Below are positions 49,155 through 58,790 of a DNA stretch of 64,000 bases, one piece after another; within the stretch, counting starts at the first letter, position 1; each line of letters starts with the position of its first letter. The stretch is from positions 239,385 to 303,384 of the forward strand of contig KB900456.1 in NCBI GenBank assembly GCA_000378885.1, in the 5' to 3' direction. The notes under the pieces were generated by a model. That model had not been told where the DNA came from. It saw only the letters and a list, made by a program, of their open reading frames with translations, and searched no databases. Source of the stretch: an actinobacterium SCGC AAA044-N04. GTDB lineage: Bacteria; Actinomycetota; Actinomycetes; Nanopelagicales; Nanopelagicaceae. The position numbers were made by a program, and so were the translations under genes.

Positions 49155-50879
49155 ATGCTAAAAATGTCTACGCTCTTTTTGCGTACGCTGCGCGATGACC
49201 CAGCAGATGCTGAAGTCGCTAGCCACCGTTTATTAGTAAGAGCTGGATACATTCGCCGAATTGCAGCTGGAATTTACTCGTGGTTGCCACTTGGAGTTAT
49301 TACCCTTCGCAATGTTGAAAACGTTATTCGCCAAGAGATGGATCAAGCAGGTTTTCAAGAGGTTCACTTCCCAGCACTTTTGCCACGTGAGGCATATGAA
49401 GCAACAAACCGTTGGGAAGAGTACGGTCCATCCCTGTTTCGTCTGCAAGATCGTCGCGGCGCAGATTATTTATTAGGACCAACACACGAAGAGATGTTCA
49501 CTTTGATGGTTAAGGGTGAATATTCATCCTATAAAGATCTTCCACTTTCTATCTATCAAATTCAAACGAAGTATCGCGATGAAGCCCGCCCACGTAGTGG
49601 AATCATCCGCGGACGTGAGTTTGTGATGAAGGATTCTTATTCATTTGATATTGACGATGCTGGTTTAGAAATCTCTTATCAAAAGCATCGTGATGCTTAT
49701 GTCAGTTGCTTTAATCGCTTAGGAATGAAATACAACATTGTTAAGGCAGTCTCTGGCGCAATGGGCGGCTCTAAGTCTGAAGAGTTTTTAGCTCCATGTT
49801 CAACTGGTGAAGATACATATGTGCTTTGTCCTAAGTGCGGTTTTGCTGCAAATGTTGAAGCGATGGTCACTAAAGTTCCTGCAGGTGATGCATCAGCAAC
49901 ACCAGCTTTAGAAGTGTTAAACACACCAAATACGCCAACGATTGATTCACTCGTTGATCTCATGAACGCTCAATTTGGTGGGGGATATAGCGCAGCTGAT
50001 ACTTTGAAAAACATTATGTTGATGGCAGATGGCACACCAATCGCTGTTTTGGTTCCAGGTGATCGTGAAGTTGATTTGAAGCGCCTGCAGGAAAACCTAG
50101 GTGGCGTTCATGAGCTTCGCGTATTTGAAGAAGCAGACTTTGCTAAACACCCTTCACTTGTTAAGGGATATATCGGACCACAAGATGCCGCTAAATCTGG
50201 AATTAAGGTTCTAGCCGATCCACGCGTAGCACCAGGAACTTCTTGGATAAGTGGTGCAAATAAGAAAGATAACCATGCTCGCTTTGTTGTTAATGGTCGC
50301 GACTTCACTCCAGATGCTTACGTTGAAGCTGCTGAAGTTCGAGCTGGCGATAGCTGTCCTGAGTGCAACACTGAAATTATTATTGATCGCGCAATTGAAA
50401 TTGGTCATATTTTCCAACTTGGTCGCAAGTATGCAGAGGCTCTGAGCCTTACAGTCTTAGATCAAAATGGTAAATCTCAAGTGGTAACCATGGGTTCTTA
50501 TGGAATCGGTGTTTCACGCGCAGTTGCCGCCATTGCTGAGCAGACTAGTGATGAGATTGGACTTAACTGGCCAGCAGAAATCGCTCCAGCCAAGGTTCAC
50601 ATCGTTGCCACTGGTAAAGAAGATCTTCCATTTGATACCGCCCTTGATATTGGTCAAAAACTAGAAGCTGCAGGCATCACTGTCATGCTCGATGATCGCC
50701 GTGATGCAAGTGCGGGAGTTAAGTTTAAAGATGCTGAATTAATTGGTAACCCAATTATTGTGGTGGTTGGTAAAGCGCTAGCTGAAGGCAAGGTCGAAGT
50801 TCGCGTCCGCAAGAGCGGGGATAAGAGTGAAGTTTTACTTGCCGATGCCGTTTCAACTATTACCAAGTTGCTAGCTTAG
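49155..50879 (+). CDS. proS: Prolyl-tRNA synthetase
   Basis: [71 protein letters not shown]. Confidence 0.96.
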   Translation: MLKMSTLFLRTLRDDPADAEVASHRLLVRAGYIRRIAAGIYSWLPLGVITLRNVENVIRQEMDQAGFQEVHFPALLPREAYEATNRWEEYGPSLFRLQDRRGADYLLGPTHEEMFTLMVKGEYSSYKDLPLSIYQIQTKYRDEARPRSGIIRGREFVMKDSYSFDIDDAGLEISYQKHRDAYVSCFNRLGMKYNIVKAVSGAMGGSKSEEFLAPCSTGEDTYVLCPKCGFAANVEAMVTKVPAGDASATPALEVLNTPNTPTIDSLVDLMNAQFGGGYSAADTLKNIMLMADGTPIAVLVPGDREVDLKRLQENLGGVHELRVFEEADFAKHPSLVKGYIGPQDAAKSGIKVLADPRVAPGTSWISGANKKDNHARFVVNGRDFTPDAYVEAAEVRAGDSCPECNTEIIIDRAIEIGHIFQLGRKYAEALSLTVLDQNGKSQVVTMGSYGIGVSRAVAAIAEQTSDEIGLNWPAEIAPAKVHIVATGKEDLPFDTALDIGQKLEAAGITVMLDDRRDASAGVKFKDAELIGNPIIVVVGKALAEGKVEVRVRKSGDKSEVLLADAVSTITKLLA

Positions 50880-50883
50880 AAAA

Positions 50884-51666
50884 GTGTTTGCTGACTTAAC
50901 GCTTGCTACTGGCTTATTTCTTATCTCGGCATCATTTTTTGCTGGTTTTGTTGATTCAATTGCAGGTGGCGGGGGATTAATTCAACTTCCAGCACTATTA
51001 ATTGGTTTGCCAAAAACAGATACAGTCACAGTTCTTGGCACCAATAAGCTGGGATCAGTATTTGGAACCACAACGGCTGCAGCCCTGTATCGCAGGCAGA
51101 TAAAGCCAGACATTAAAGTTATAGCTGCTATGGCGATTCCAGCATTTATTGGCTCTGCTATTGGCGCATCGCTGGCTTCGCGCATTCCTACACAATCTAT
51201 GCGCCCGATTGTTCTGGTGCTACTTATCGTTGTTGCAATCTATACATGGTTAAAGCCAGATTTAGGAAAAATAGAGTTGCTGCGCCATGCTTCAAAGCGT
51301 CGAATACAGATATCAATTGCCGCCGGCCTCACTATTGGTTTCTATGATGGAATCTTTGGACCAGGAACAGGTTCATTCCTGATGCTAATTTTGGTGGCAT
51401 CACTGGGATATGCCTTCATCACCGCATCTGCAATTGCAAAGGTAGTAAATGTTTCAACAAATGTTGGAGCAATTATGATTTTTGGTTTACATGGGGCCAT
51501 CATTTGGCAGCTGGGGCTGATGCTTGGGGCAGCAAATGTCACAGGTGCTGTCATTGGTTCACGCCTTGCAATTAGGGGAGGGTCAGTCCTTGTGCGTAAG
51601 GTTTTCCTCATTGTTACAGTGGCTTTGATCATAAAAGTAGGAATTGATACTTTCGCATCTTTCTAG
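50884..51666 (+). CDS. TSUP (TauE/SafE) family membrane protein
   Basis: ASFFAGFVDSIAGGGGLIQLPALL...GTNKLGSVFGTTTA, GFYDGIFGPGTGSFL. Confidence 0.85.
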   Translation: MFADLTLATGLFLISASFFAGFVDSIAGGGGLIQLPALLIGLPKTDTVTVLGTNKLGSVFGTTTAAALYRRQIKPDIKVIAAMAIPAFIGSAIGASLASRIPTQSMRPIVLVLLIVVAIYTWLKPDLGKIELLRHASKRRIQISIAAGLTIGFYDGIFGPGTGSFLMLILVASLGYAFITASAIAKVVNVSTNVGAIMIFGLHGAIIWQLGLMLGAANVTGAVIGSRLAIRGGSVLVRKVFLIVTVALIIKVGIDTFASF

Positions 51667-51708
51667 TTACACTTGTGCTTACAACTTAATAAGAAAGCAG
51701 AAACAATC

Positions 51709-52182
51709 ATGGCGCTCAAGGATTCACTGACCGAACTTCTCACCCCAGCTGTTGAAAACGCGGGATTTTTCTTGGAAGAAGTTCAAATTCAAAAAGCTGG
51801 TAATCACAGCACTGTTATATGTGTTGTGGATGGATTAAAGCCGCTCAACATGGATGAAGTTACTTCGGTTTCGCGCCTGATCTCAGAGCTTTTAGACAAT
51901 GAACCTGCATTGGGAGATAACCCATTCACACTAGAAGTCACATCACCTGGTGTTGATCGTCCACTTACTTTGCCCCGCCACTGGACCAAAAACCTCACTC
52001 GATTAATCAAGATGACTCTCGATGATGGAACGGTAGTCACCGCAAGACTCGGCGAATTTAACGACACCCATGCCCAATTAGTTGAAAACATTAAAGGCCG
52101 CATGAAAAACCATGAGATTGCCTTTGCAGATATCAAGCGCGCTGTGGTTGAAATTGAATTTAATCGAAAGGATGACAACTAA
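51709..52182 (+). CDS. rimP: Ribosome maturation factor RimP
   Basis: LEVTSPGVDRPLTLPRHW; upstream of nusA. Confidence 0.9.
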   Translation: MALKDSLTELLTPAVENAGFFLEEVQIQKAGNHSTVICVVDGLKPLNMDEVTSVSRLISELLDNEPALGDNPFTLEVTSPGVDRPLTLPRHWTKNLTRLIKMTLDDGTVVTARLGEFNDTHAQLVENIKGRMKNHEIAFADIKRAVVEIEFNRKDDN

Positions 52183-53156
52183 TGCATGTTGAGATGTCAG
52201 CCTTAGTAGAACTCACAAATGAAAAAGGCATTCCACTAGAGCAGTTGATTCAAGCAATTGAGGTGGGTGTTCTTACTGCCTACAACCAGACCGATGAAGC
52301 CAAGCGACATGCTCATGCTGTCCTAGATCGCGAGTCAGGTGAGATTCAGATATTAATTCCTCAGTTCAATGAAATCGGGGAAAAAATCGGCGATGAAGCC
52401 GATATGCCTGAGGGTTTCTCCCGCGTTGCCACATCAACGGCTCGCCAAGTAATCAAGATGAAAATGCGTGAAACCAATGACGCATCAATTGTTGCTGAGT
52501 TCACTGCCAATGTTGGAGATGTTATTTCTGGCGTTGTTCAGCAAGGTCGCGATCCAAAGATGATTCTTGTGAACCTAGGTCGTTTTGAAGGACGAATTCC
52601 GCCGCAGGAACAAGTACCGGGTGAGGTTTATAACCATGGTGATCGTATTAAGTGTTTTGTTGTTGAAGTAAAACAAGGTCTTAAAGGCCCTGAGATTATG
52701 TTATCTCGCAGCCACCCAGCACTTGTGAAGCAGTTATTTGCTCTAGAAGTTCCTGAGATCAATGATCGCATTGTTGAAATCATGGCAGTTGCACGCGAAG
52801 CAGGTCATCGCACAAAGATTGCAGTTCGCTCACACCGAGCAGGTGTTAGTCCTAAAGGATCATTGATCGGACCAATGGGTGCACGTGCTCGCGCAGTGAT
52901 GGATGAATTACATGGAGAGAAAATCGATATTGTGGATTGGTCAGAAGATCCTGCAACATTTGTGGGACATTCACTTGCACCAGCCAAAGTTGCATCGGTG
53001 CAAATTACTGACCTAGCTGGACGCGCGGCCAAGGTGGTTGTGCCTGATTACCAACTCTCACTTGCCATCGGAAAAGATGGGCAAAATGCACGCTTAGCGG
53101 CCCGCCTCACTGGCTGGCGAATCGATATTCACCCAGACAATCCGATTGAGGCCTAA
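52182..53156 (+). CDS. nusA: Transcription termination/antitermination factor NusA
   Basis: S1 and KH domains; EVPEINDRIVEIMAVAREAGHRTKIAVRS, IGPMGARARAVMDELHGEKIDIVDWSEDPATFVGHSLAPA. Confidence 0.95.
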   Translation: MHVEMSALVELTNEKGIPLEQLIQAIEVGVLTAYNQTDEAKRHAHAVLDRESGEIQILIPQFNEIGEKIGDEADMPEGFSRVATSTARQVIKMKMRETNDASIVAEFTANVGDVISGVVQQGRDPKMILVNLGRFEGRIPPQEQVPGEVYNHGDRIKCFVVEVKQGLKGPEIMLSRSHPALVKQLFALEVPEINDRIVEIMAVAREAGHRTKIAVRSHRAGVSPKGSLIGPMGARARAVMDELHGEKIDIVDWSEDPATFVGHSLAPAKVASVQITDLAGRAAKVVVPDYQLSLAIGKDGQNARLAARLTGWRIDIHPDNPIEA

Positions 53157-53319
53157 GGCCATTATGTATTCAGGCCTTAGGTTCGATACCATGGGGCATT
53201 GCTTTAACCGATGAAATGGATAAGAAAGATATGAAACTCAAATGAGCTCGTTAGAACTATGAGGTCGTACAACTAGGGCTTGCATGTGAAGTTTCATGCG
53301 GGCCAAGACAGGGGAAAAA

Positions 53320-56037
53320 GTGTCAAAGGTCCGCGTACACGAGTTAGCAAAGCAACTCGGTATGGAGAGCAAGGTTGTCCTTGCAAAGCTCCAAGAAATG
53401 GGCGAATTCGTCCGATCAGCATCATCGACAGTAGAAGCGCCAGTTGTGCGCAAGCTCATCGAGATGTATCCCGATGCAAAACCTGCAGAGGAAAAAAAGC
53501 CTGTCAAAAAGGCTGCAGCCAAAAAGGCCGCGGCAAAACCTAAAAGTGAAGTAAGTGCAGAGCAAGCTGCGGAGTTAGCGGCTGAACTTGGCGTTGATAT
53601 CAACGCACTGAAGGCACAACAAGAGCGCGTTGAAGCAGCAAAAGCAGAATCTGCAAAGACACATGCTGCAGAAGCAATCGCTGAAGAAAAATCAGAGCTT
53701 CCAAAACCTGCACCCCGTCCAGGTAATAATCCATTTTCAACTGGTGGCGCAGTTCCACGGCCACCACGTCCAGGTAATAATCCATTTTCAACTGGTGGCG
53801 CAGTTCCACGGCCACCACGTCCAGGTAATAATCCATTTTCAACTGGTGGAACAACACCACGTCCACCACAACGACCAGGTGGTGCACCGCAACGTCCTGG
53901 AATGTCAGGACCACGTCCAGGTTCAGTTCGTCCAGGATTTGCTGCGCGTCCACCAGGATCTCGTCCACCAGCAGGTGCTGGTTTTCCTCCACGTACTGGA
54001 GCGCCATCAACTGGTGCACCAGCATCTCCATATAAATCAAATGCAGGTGGAGCACCAGCAGGTGGTCCACAACGTCCAGGTGGCGGTCGTCCACCACAAC
54101 GTGGCGGTGCAGGCGGAGCATTTGGAAAGAATGCAAGCAAGAAGTCAGGACGTAAATCTAAATCTAGAAAAGCATTGCGCGATGAATTCGACAATATGCA
54201 AGCACCACAACTTGGTGGAGCAGTTGTTCCACACGGTGACGGTAAGACTCCTATTCGCATGCGTCGCGGTGCTTCATTGGCAGATTTTGCAGACAAGATC
54301 AATGCCGATCCAGCAGCGTTAGTTGCAGCGTTATTTCACTTAGGTGAGATGGTTACAGCAACACAATCTGTTGATGCTGATACTTTCGAAATTCTTGGCG
54401 TTCAACTTGGTTATGACATTCAAATTGTTAGCCCAGAAGATGAAGATCGTGAGCTTCTACAAGGCTTCGATATTGATTTAACTGATGAGCTCAGTGATAT
54501 TGATCCAGACACATTGGTTGCACGTCCACCAGTAGTAACTGTTATGGGTCACGTTGACCATGGTAAAACTTCGCTTTTGGATGCAATCCGTAAGAGTGAA
54601 GTTATGAAGTCTGAAGCTGGTGGAATTACTCAGCACATTGGTGCTTATCAAATTCACCATGACCATAACGGAATTAACCGCGCAATTACCTTTATTGATA
54701 CACCTGGTCACGAGGCTTTCACAGCTATGCGTGCTCGCGGTGCGAAGGTAACTGACATTGCAGTTCTTGTTGTGGCTGCAGATGATGGAATCATGCCTCA
54801 GACAATTGAAGCGCTAAACCATGCTCAAGCAGCCGATGTTCCAATCGTTGTGGCCGTTAACAAGATGGATAAAGAGGGTGCGAACCCAGATAAGGTCCGT
54901 CAGCAATTAACTGAGTACAACTTGATCGCAGAAGAGTACGGTGGAGAGACAATCTTCGTAAACGTCTCTGCTAAATCAGGTCAAGGCGTTCAAGATTTGA
55001 TTGAATCAATTCTTCTTACTGCCGATGCGGCAATTGATCTACGCGCTGTTGCAGATGATTCTGCTCGTGGTGTTGCAATTGAAGCTCACCTTGATCGTGG
55101 TCGTGGTCCAGTTACAACCGTGCTCGTGCAACGTGGAACGCTACGTATTGGTGATCCAATTGTTGCCGGTGGCGCATTTGGTCGCGTTCGTGCGATGTTG
55201 GATGAGAATGGTGATTCAGTAGAAATCGCTGGTCCATCACGTCCAGTTCAGGTACTTGGTTTCACATCTGTTCCAAGTGCTGGAGATACATTCTTAGTTG
55301 CCGATGAAGATCGCACCGCTCGTCAGATCGCTGAAAAGCGTCAAGCTGCAGAGCGCAACGCCCAACTTGCTAAGGCTCGTAAGAAGGTCTCACTTGAAGA
55401 CTTTATGGAGCAATCCAAGATCACTACTCTTAATCTGATTCTTAAGGGTGACGTGAGTGGATCTGTGGAAGCTCTAGAAGAAGCATTAATGCAGCTAGAT
55501 GTTGGCGCAGAAGTTGATCTTCGCGTTATTCACCGTGGTGTTGGTGCAATTACTAAGAGCGATATTACGTTGGCATCTGCTTCAACTGCAGTAGTGATTG
55601 GCTTCAATGTTAAGCCGGAACCACAGACTGCAATCTTTGCTGATCAAGAAGGTGTTGAAGTTCGCTTCTACTCAGTTATCTATCAAGCAATTGAAGAGAT
55701 TGAGCTCTCACTTAAGGGTCTGCTCAAGCCAATCTATGAAGAAGTTATCACTGGTAACGCTGAAGTTCGTGAGATCTTCAAATCTTCTAAGGCTGGAAAC
55801 ATCGCAGGTTCACTTGTTAAAGATGGAGTCATCCGTCGTAATGCAAAGGCACGTATTTTGCGTGGTGAAACCCTCATCCTTGATAACCTCACAATCGATT
55901 CACTCAAGCGCTTTAAAGATGATGCAACTGAAGTCAAAGAAGGCTTCGAGTGCGGAATTGGTCTTGGCAATATGAAGGATCTTCAAATTGGCGACACCAT
56001 TCAAGTCTTTGAGATGCGCGAGAAAAAGCGGGTATAA
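53320..56037 (+). CDS. infB: Translation initiation factor IF-2
   Basis: [55 protein letters not shown] start with GGGGAAA upstream (ORF track starts at 53296). Confidence 0.96.
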   Translation: MSKVRVHELAKQLGMESKVVLAKLQEMGEFVRSASSTVEAPVVRKLIEMYPDAKPAEEKKPVKKAAAKKAAAKPKSEVSAEQAAELAAELGVDINALKAQQERVEAAKAESAKTHAAEAIAEEKSELPKPAPRPGNNPFSTGGAVPRPPRPGNNPFSTGGAVPRPPRPGNNPFSTGGTTPRPPQRPGGAPQRPGMSGPRPGSVRPGFAARPPGSRPPAGAGFPPRTGAPSTGAPASPYKSNAGGAPAGGPQRPGGGRPPQRGGAGGAFGKNASKKSGRKSKSRKALRDEFDNMQAPQLGGAVVPHGDGKTPIRMRRGASLADFADKINADPAALVAALFHLGEMVTATQSVDADTFEILGVQLGYDIQIVSPEDEDRELLQGFDIDLTDELSDIDPDTLVARPPVVTVMGHVDHGKTSLLDAIRKSEVMKSEAGGITQHIGAYQIHHDHNGINRAITFIDTPGHEAFTAMRARGAKVTDIAVLVVAADDGIMPQTIEALNHAQAADVPIVVAVNKMDKEGANPDKVRQQLTEYNLIAEEYGGETIFVNVSAKSGQGVQDLIESILLTADAAIDLRAVADDSARGVAIEAHLDRGRGPVTTVLVQRGTLRIGDPIVAGGAFGRVRAMLDENGDSVEIAGPSRPVQVLGFTSVPSAGDTFLVADEDRTARQIAEKRQAAERNAQLAKARKKVSLEDFMEQSKITTLNLILKGDVSGSVEALEEALMQLDVGAEVDLRVIHRGVGAITKSDITLASASTAVVIGFNVKPEPQTAIFADQEGVEVRFYSVIYQAIEEIELSLKGLLKPIYEEVITGNAEVREIFKSSKAGNIAGSLVKDGVIRRNAKARILRGETLILDNLTIDSLKRFKDDATEVKEGFECGIGLGNMKDLQIGDTIQVFEMREKKRV
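53716..53868 (+). repeat. Three tandem 51-nt repeats inside infB ([17 protein letters not shown])
   Basis: Copies at 53716-53766, 53767-53817 (identical) and 53818-53868 (diverged 3' third). Confidence 0.95.
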
Positions 56038-56039
56038 CA

Positions 56040-56474
56040 ATGGCAGCATCACACCGCAGCCAAAAGGTTGCAGACCGTATCAAAGTGATTGTGGCGCAGT
56101 TGCTTGAGACAAAGATTAAAGATCCACGTCTTGGCTTCGTCACAGTTACTGATGCACGCGTGACTGGAGATCTCCAACAAGCCTCTGTTTTCTATACCGT
56201 TCTTGGCGATATCGACCAACGCACAGCAACAACTGCAGCACTAGAGAGTGCTAATGGTGCAATCAGATCAGCGCTTGGACGTGAATTAGGTTTGCGTATT
56301 ACACCCACACTTGCCTTCTTTGAAGATGGTTTACCAGAGAGTGCTAAAGCACTTGATTCATTGCTTTCAAAAGTACATGAATTAGATGCTGAGGTAGCTG
56401 CACTTCGTGCCAATGCAACATATGCCGGGGGAGAAGATCCATATAAAGCTCCTCGTGTCATTGACGAGGATTAA
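56040..56474 (+). CDS. rbfA: Ribosome-binding factor A
   Basis: RSQKVADRIKVIVAQLLETKIKDPRLGFVTVTDARVTGDLQQASVFYTVLG. Confidence 0.94.
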   Translation: MAASHRSQKVADRIKVIVAQLLETKIKDPRLGFVTVTDARVTGDLQQASVFYTVLGDIDQRTATTAALESANGAIRSALGRELGLRITPTLAFFEDGLPESAKALDSLLSKVHELDAEVAALRANATYAGGEDPYKAPRVIDED

Positions 56475-56476
56475 TC

Positions 56477-57349
56477 ATCGAGCACGGATTTCTGGTTGTA
56501 GATAAAGAACCAGGTATGACAAGCCATGATGTTGTGGCTATCGCTCGGCGCGCACTAGGCACACGCAAGGTGGGTCATGCAGGAACTCTTGATCCGATGG
56601 CCACAGGTATTTTGGTTTTAGGGTTTAACAATGGAACGCGCTTACTTCAATACATTACAAATGGCAACAAGGCCTATGAAGCAACTGTTGTTTTAGGTGC
56701 TGCAACAGTCACAGATGATGTTGAAGGTGAAGTCATTTCGCGTGCGGATGTCTCAGCAATCACTGATGCGCAAATTGAAGCAGAGATGGCAAAGATGCGT
56801 GGAACCATCATGCAACGCCCAAGTTCAGTATCTGCCGTTAAGGTCGATGGTGAGCGCGCATATGATCGCGTTCGAGCAGGAGAAAGCGTTGAACTTGCTG
56901 CCCGCGAAGTAACAATCTCTCAATTAGATATTAAGGAAATACGCCGCATTGAAAATGCGATTGAAGTAGATATTGAAGTGACCTGCTCTGCCGGAACATT
57001 TATCCGTGCCATTGCCCGAGACTGCGGGGATGCACTTGCAGTAGGCGGACACTTGAATTCTTTGCGTCGCACACGTGTTGCTGGCTTTGGTTTAGATAAA
57101 TCCATCTCTCTTGCATCCCTTAAAGCAGGGGAGTTTTCAACCCTTGGATTAGTAGATGTCGCACGAACAACATTTAGCGCGCGTGAGCTGGCACTTGATG
57201 AAGTCAATGAACTTTCCTTTGGGCGCCCGCTCAGTGCTAACCCAGATGAAGCTATCTATGCAGCAATTTCTGATCAAGATCTCATTGCACTGCTGTGTAA
57301 CAAGGATGGTTTAGCTAAGCCCATCGCCGTATTCGCGGCAGCTAACTAG
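56477..57349 (+). CDS. truB: tRNA pseudouridine(55) synthase; candidate ATC start
   Basis: IEHGFLVVDKEPGMTSHDVVAIARRALGTRKVGHAGTLDPMATGILVLGF; no ATG/GTG/TTG upstream of the conserved DKEPGMTSHDVV motif. Confidence 0.88.
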   Translation: MEHGFLVVDKEPGMTSHDVVAIARRALGTRKVGHAGTLDPMATGILVLGFNNGTRLLQYITNGNKAYEATVVLGAATVTDDVEGEVISRADVSAITDAQIEAEMAKMRGTIMQRPSSVSAVKVDGERAYDRVRAGESVELAAREVTISQLDIKEIRRIENAIEVDIEVTCSAGTFIRAIARDCGDALAVGGHLNSLRRTRVAGFGLDKSISLASLKAGEFSTLGLVDVARTTFSARELALDEVNELSFGRPLSANPDEAIYAAISDQDLIALLCNKDGLAKPIAVFAAAN

Positions 57350-57367
57350 GTCTGAGAGAATAAGGCC

Positions 57368-58240
57368 ATGAGCGTTGTAGTAATTGGAGTCTTCGATGGT
57401 GTCCATAAGGGCCATCAAGAAGTACTCAATCGAGCTAAAAAGATTGCTGGCGATGAAAAGATTATTGCGCTGACCTTTGATCCACACCCAACAACTGTTT
57501 TTGCACCTGATCGTGCTCCAACTTTGCTCACCATTTTGACTGATCGGATTGAGTTACTCAAGATTCACAACGCCGATCAAGTAGCTGTTATGAAATTCAC
57601 GCCAGAGTTTGCCGCTATGACACCAGAGGATTTTGTAAATAAAGTTCTGGTAGACCAGCTTGGCGCAACCACAGTTGTCGTGGGAAAGAACTTCACATAT
57701 GGATCAAAGGCGGCAGGTAACGTTGATTCATTAAAGGCACATTCCCAGTTTGAAACAATTGTTTTAGATCTAGAGCCTTCTGAGGGAGAAGTTGTTTCAT
57801 CCACTCGGATTCGCAAGTTGATTGTTGAAGGACATGTTGAACAAGCTCGAGCACTATTAACTAGACCTCATCGCCTAGATGGCATTGTGGTTCATGGTGA
57901 AAAGCGTGGTCGCGAAATTGGTTACCCAACTGCAAACTTGGGAGATCTTGAACACCAAACTATTCCAGCTGATGGTGTGTATGCAGGATGGTTAACTGTT
58001 GGCATTGATAGATGGCCTGCAGCTATTTCAATTGGAACTAATCCAACATTTGAAGGAGTTCGAGGCCGACAAGTTGAGGCATATGCAATTGATCAAGTCG
58101 GTTTAGAGCTCTATTCAAAACGGGCAACAATTGAATTTGGTTGGCGACTTCGTGAAACTTTAAAATTTGATGGACTTGAGCCATTGCTTGAGCAGATGGC
58201 TAAAGACTGTGCAAAAGCCCGTGAATTAACCGAGCTTTAG
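57368..58240 (+). CDS. ribF: Bifunctional riboflavin kinase/FAD synthetase
   Basis: VIGVFDGVHKGHQEVL, FDPHPTTVF, GEKRGREIGYPTANLG. Confidence 0.95.
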   Translation: MSVVVIGVFDGVHKGHQEVLNRAKKIAGDEKIIALTFDPHPTTVFAPDRAPTLLTILTDRIELLKIHNADQVAVMKFTPEFAAMTPEDFVNKVLVDQLGATTVVVGKNFTYGSKAAGNVDSLKAHSQFETIVLDLEPSEGEVVSSTRIRKLIVEGHVEQARALLTRPHRLDGIVVHGEKRGREIGYPTANLGDLEHQTIPADGVYAGWLTVGIDRWPAAISIGTNPTFEGVRGRQVEAYAIDQVGLELYSKRATIEFGWRLRETLKFDGLEPLLEQMAKDCAKARELTEL

Positions 58241-58249
58241 GCTCAGGAT

Positions 58250-58278
58250 TTCACCTTATTCGCCCCCGCTGGTAATCT
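58250..58278 (+). promoter_or_regulatory. Candidate promoter for rpsO
   Basis: TTCACC, 17-nt spacer, TAATCT. Confidence 0.4.
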
Positions 58279-58357
58279 TGCCCAGTCCAACGAGAAAGCG
58301 AGCTTTCGTGAGGCAAACCGAAAGCCCTCGTGATCAGAAACCAAGGAGTACTAAAGA

Positions 58358-58627
58358 ATGGCACTAACACCAGAAGTAACAAAGCAAATTGTCGCGCAGT
58401 TCGGATCTACTCCTACTGACACGGGAAGTCCTGAAGCACAGGTCGCTTTGCTATCTAAGCGTATTGAAGAAATCACATTACATTTAAAGACCAATCCACA
58501 TGACCACCACAACCGTCGTGGTCTGTTGTTGCTAGTTGGTCGTCGTCGTCGCATTCTTCAATATCTTGCTAAGACAGATATCAACCGTTACCGCGTGATT
58601 ATCGAGAAGCTCGGTATTCGCCGCTAA
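58358..58627 (+). CDS. rpsO: 30S ribosomal protein uS15
   Basis: [49 protein letters not shown]. Confidence 0.97.
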   Translation: MALTPEVTKQIVAQFGSTPTDTGSPEAQVALLSKRIEEITLHLKTNPHDHHNRRGLLLLVGRRRRILQYLAKTDINRYRVIIEKLGIRR

Positions 58628-58642
58628 TTAAGTTATACCTAC

Positions 58643-58790
58643 ACCACTTCAAGGCAAATGGTCCTCGGTAGTGGTTTCCGCACAAATTAATGTGCGTGAA
58701 CTTCGATCGAAGATTCATTTCTCCTTTAAGTGGGTAGCAACCACGATGTGACTTGCAATGAGTCGCGTCCATAGTAATAAAGGAGGACCC
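58643..58790 (+). promoter_or_regulatory. Structured pnp 5' leader (possibly Actino-pnp-like)
   Basis: Hairpins ACCACT/AGTGGT, CGCACA-aattaa-TGTGCG and CTTCGATCGAAG, plus CTCCTTTA complementary to TAAAGGAG at the pnp SD. Confidence 0.55.

Noticed and set aside
53182-53300. Possible ylxR remnant (SNELVRTMRSYN*GLHV in the nusA-infB spacer)
   Set aside because: Only a short vague resemblance to YlxR, with stops on both sides and no RTCVGCR motif; too weak to claim.
53238-54302. 354-aa antisense ORF opposite infB (Gly/Pro/Arg-rich)
   Set aside because: Mirror of the repetitive infB linker; low-complexity translation with no recognisable domain, and infB on the + strand is certain.
53630-54322. 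230-aa alternative-frame + ORF inside infB (Gln/His/Val-rich)
   Set aside because: Low-complexity shadow frame produced by the same repetitive linker; no start/SD support.
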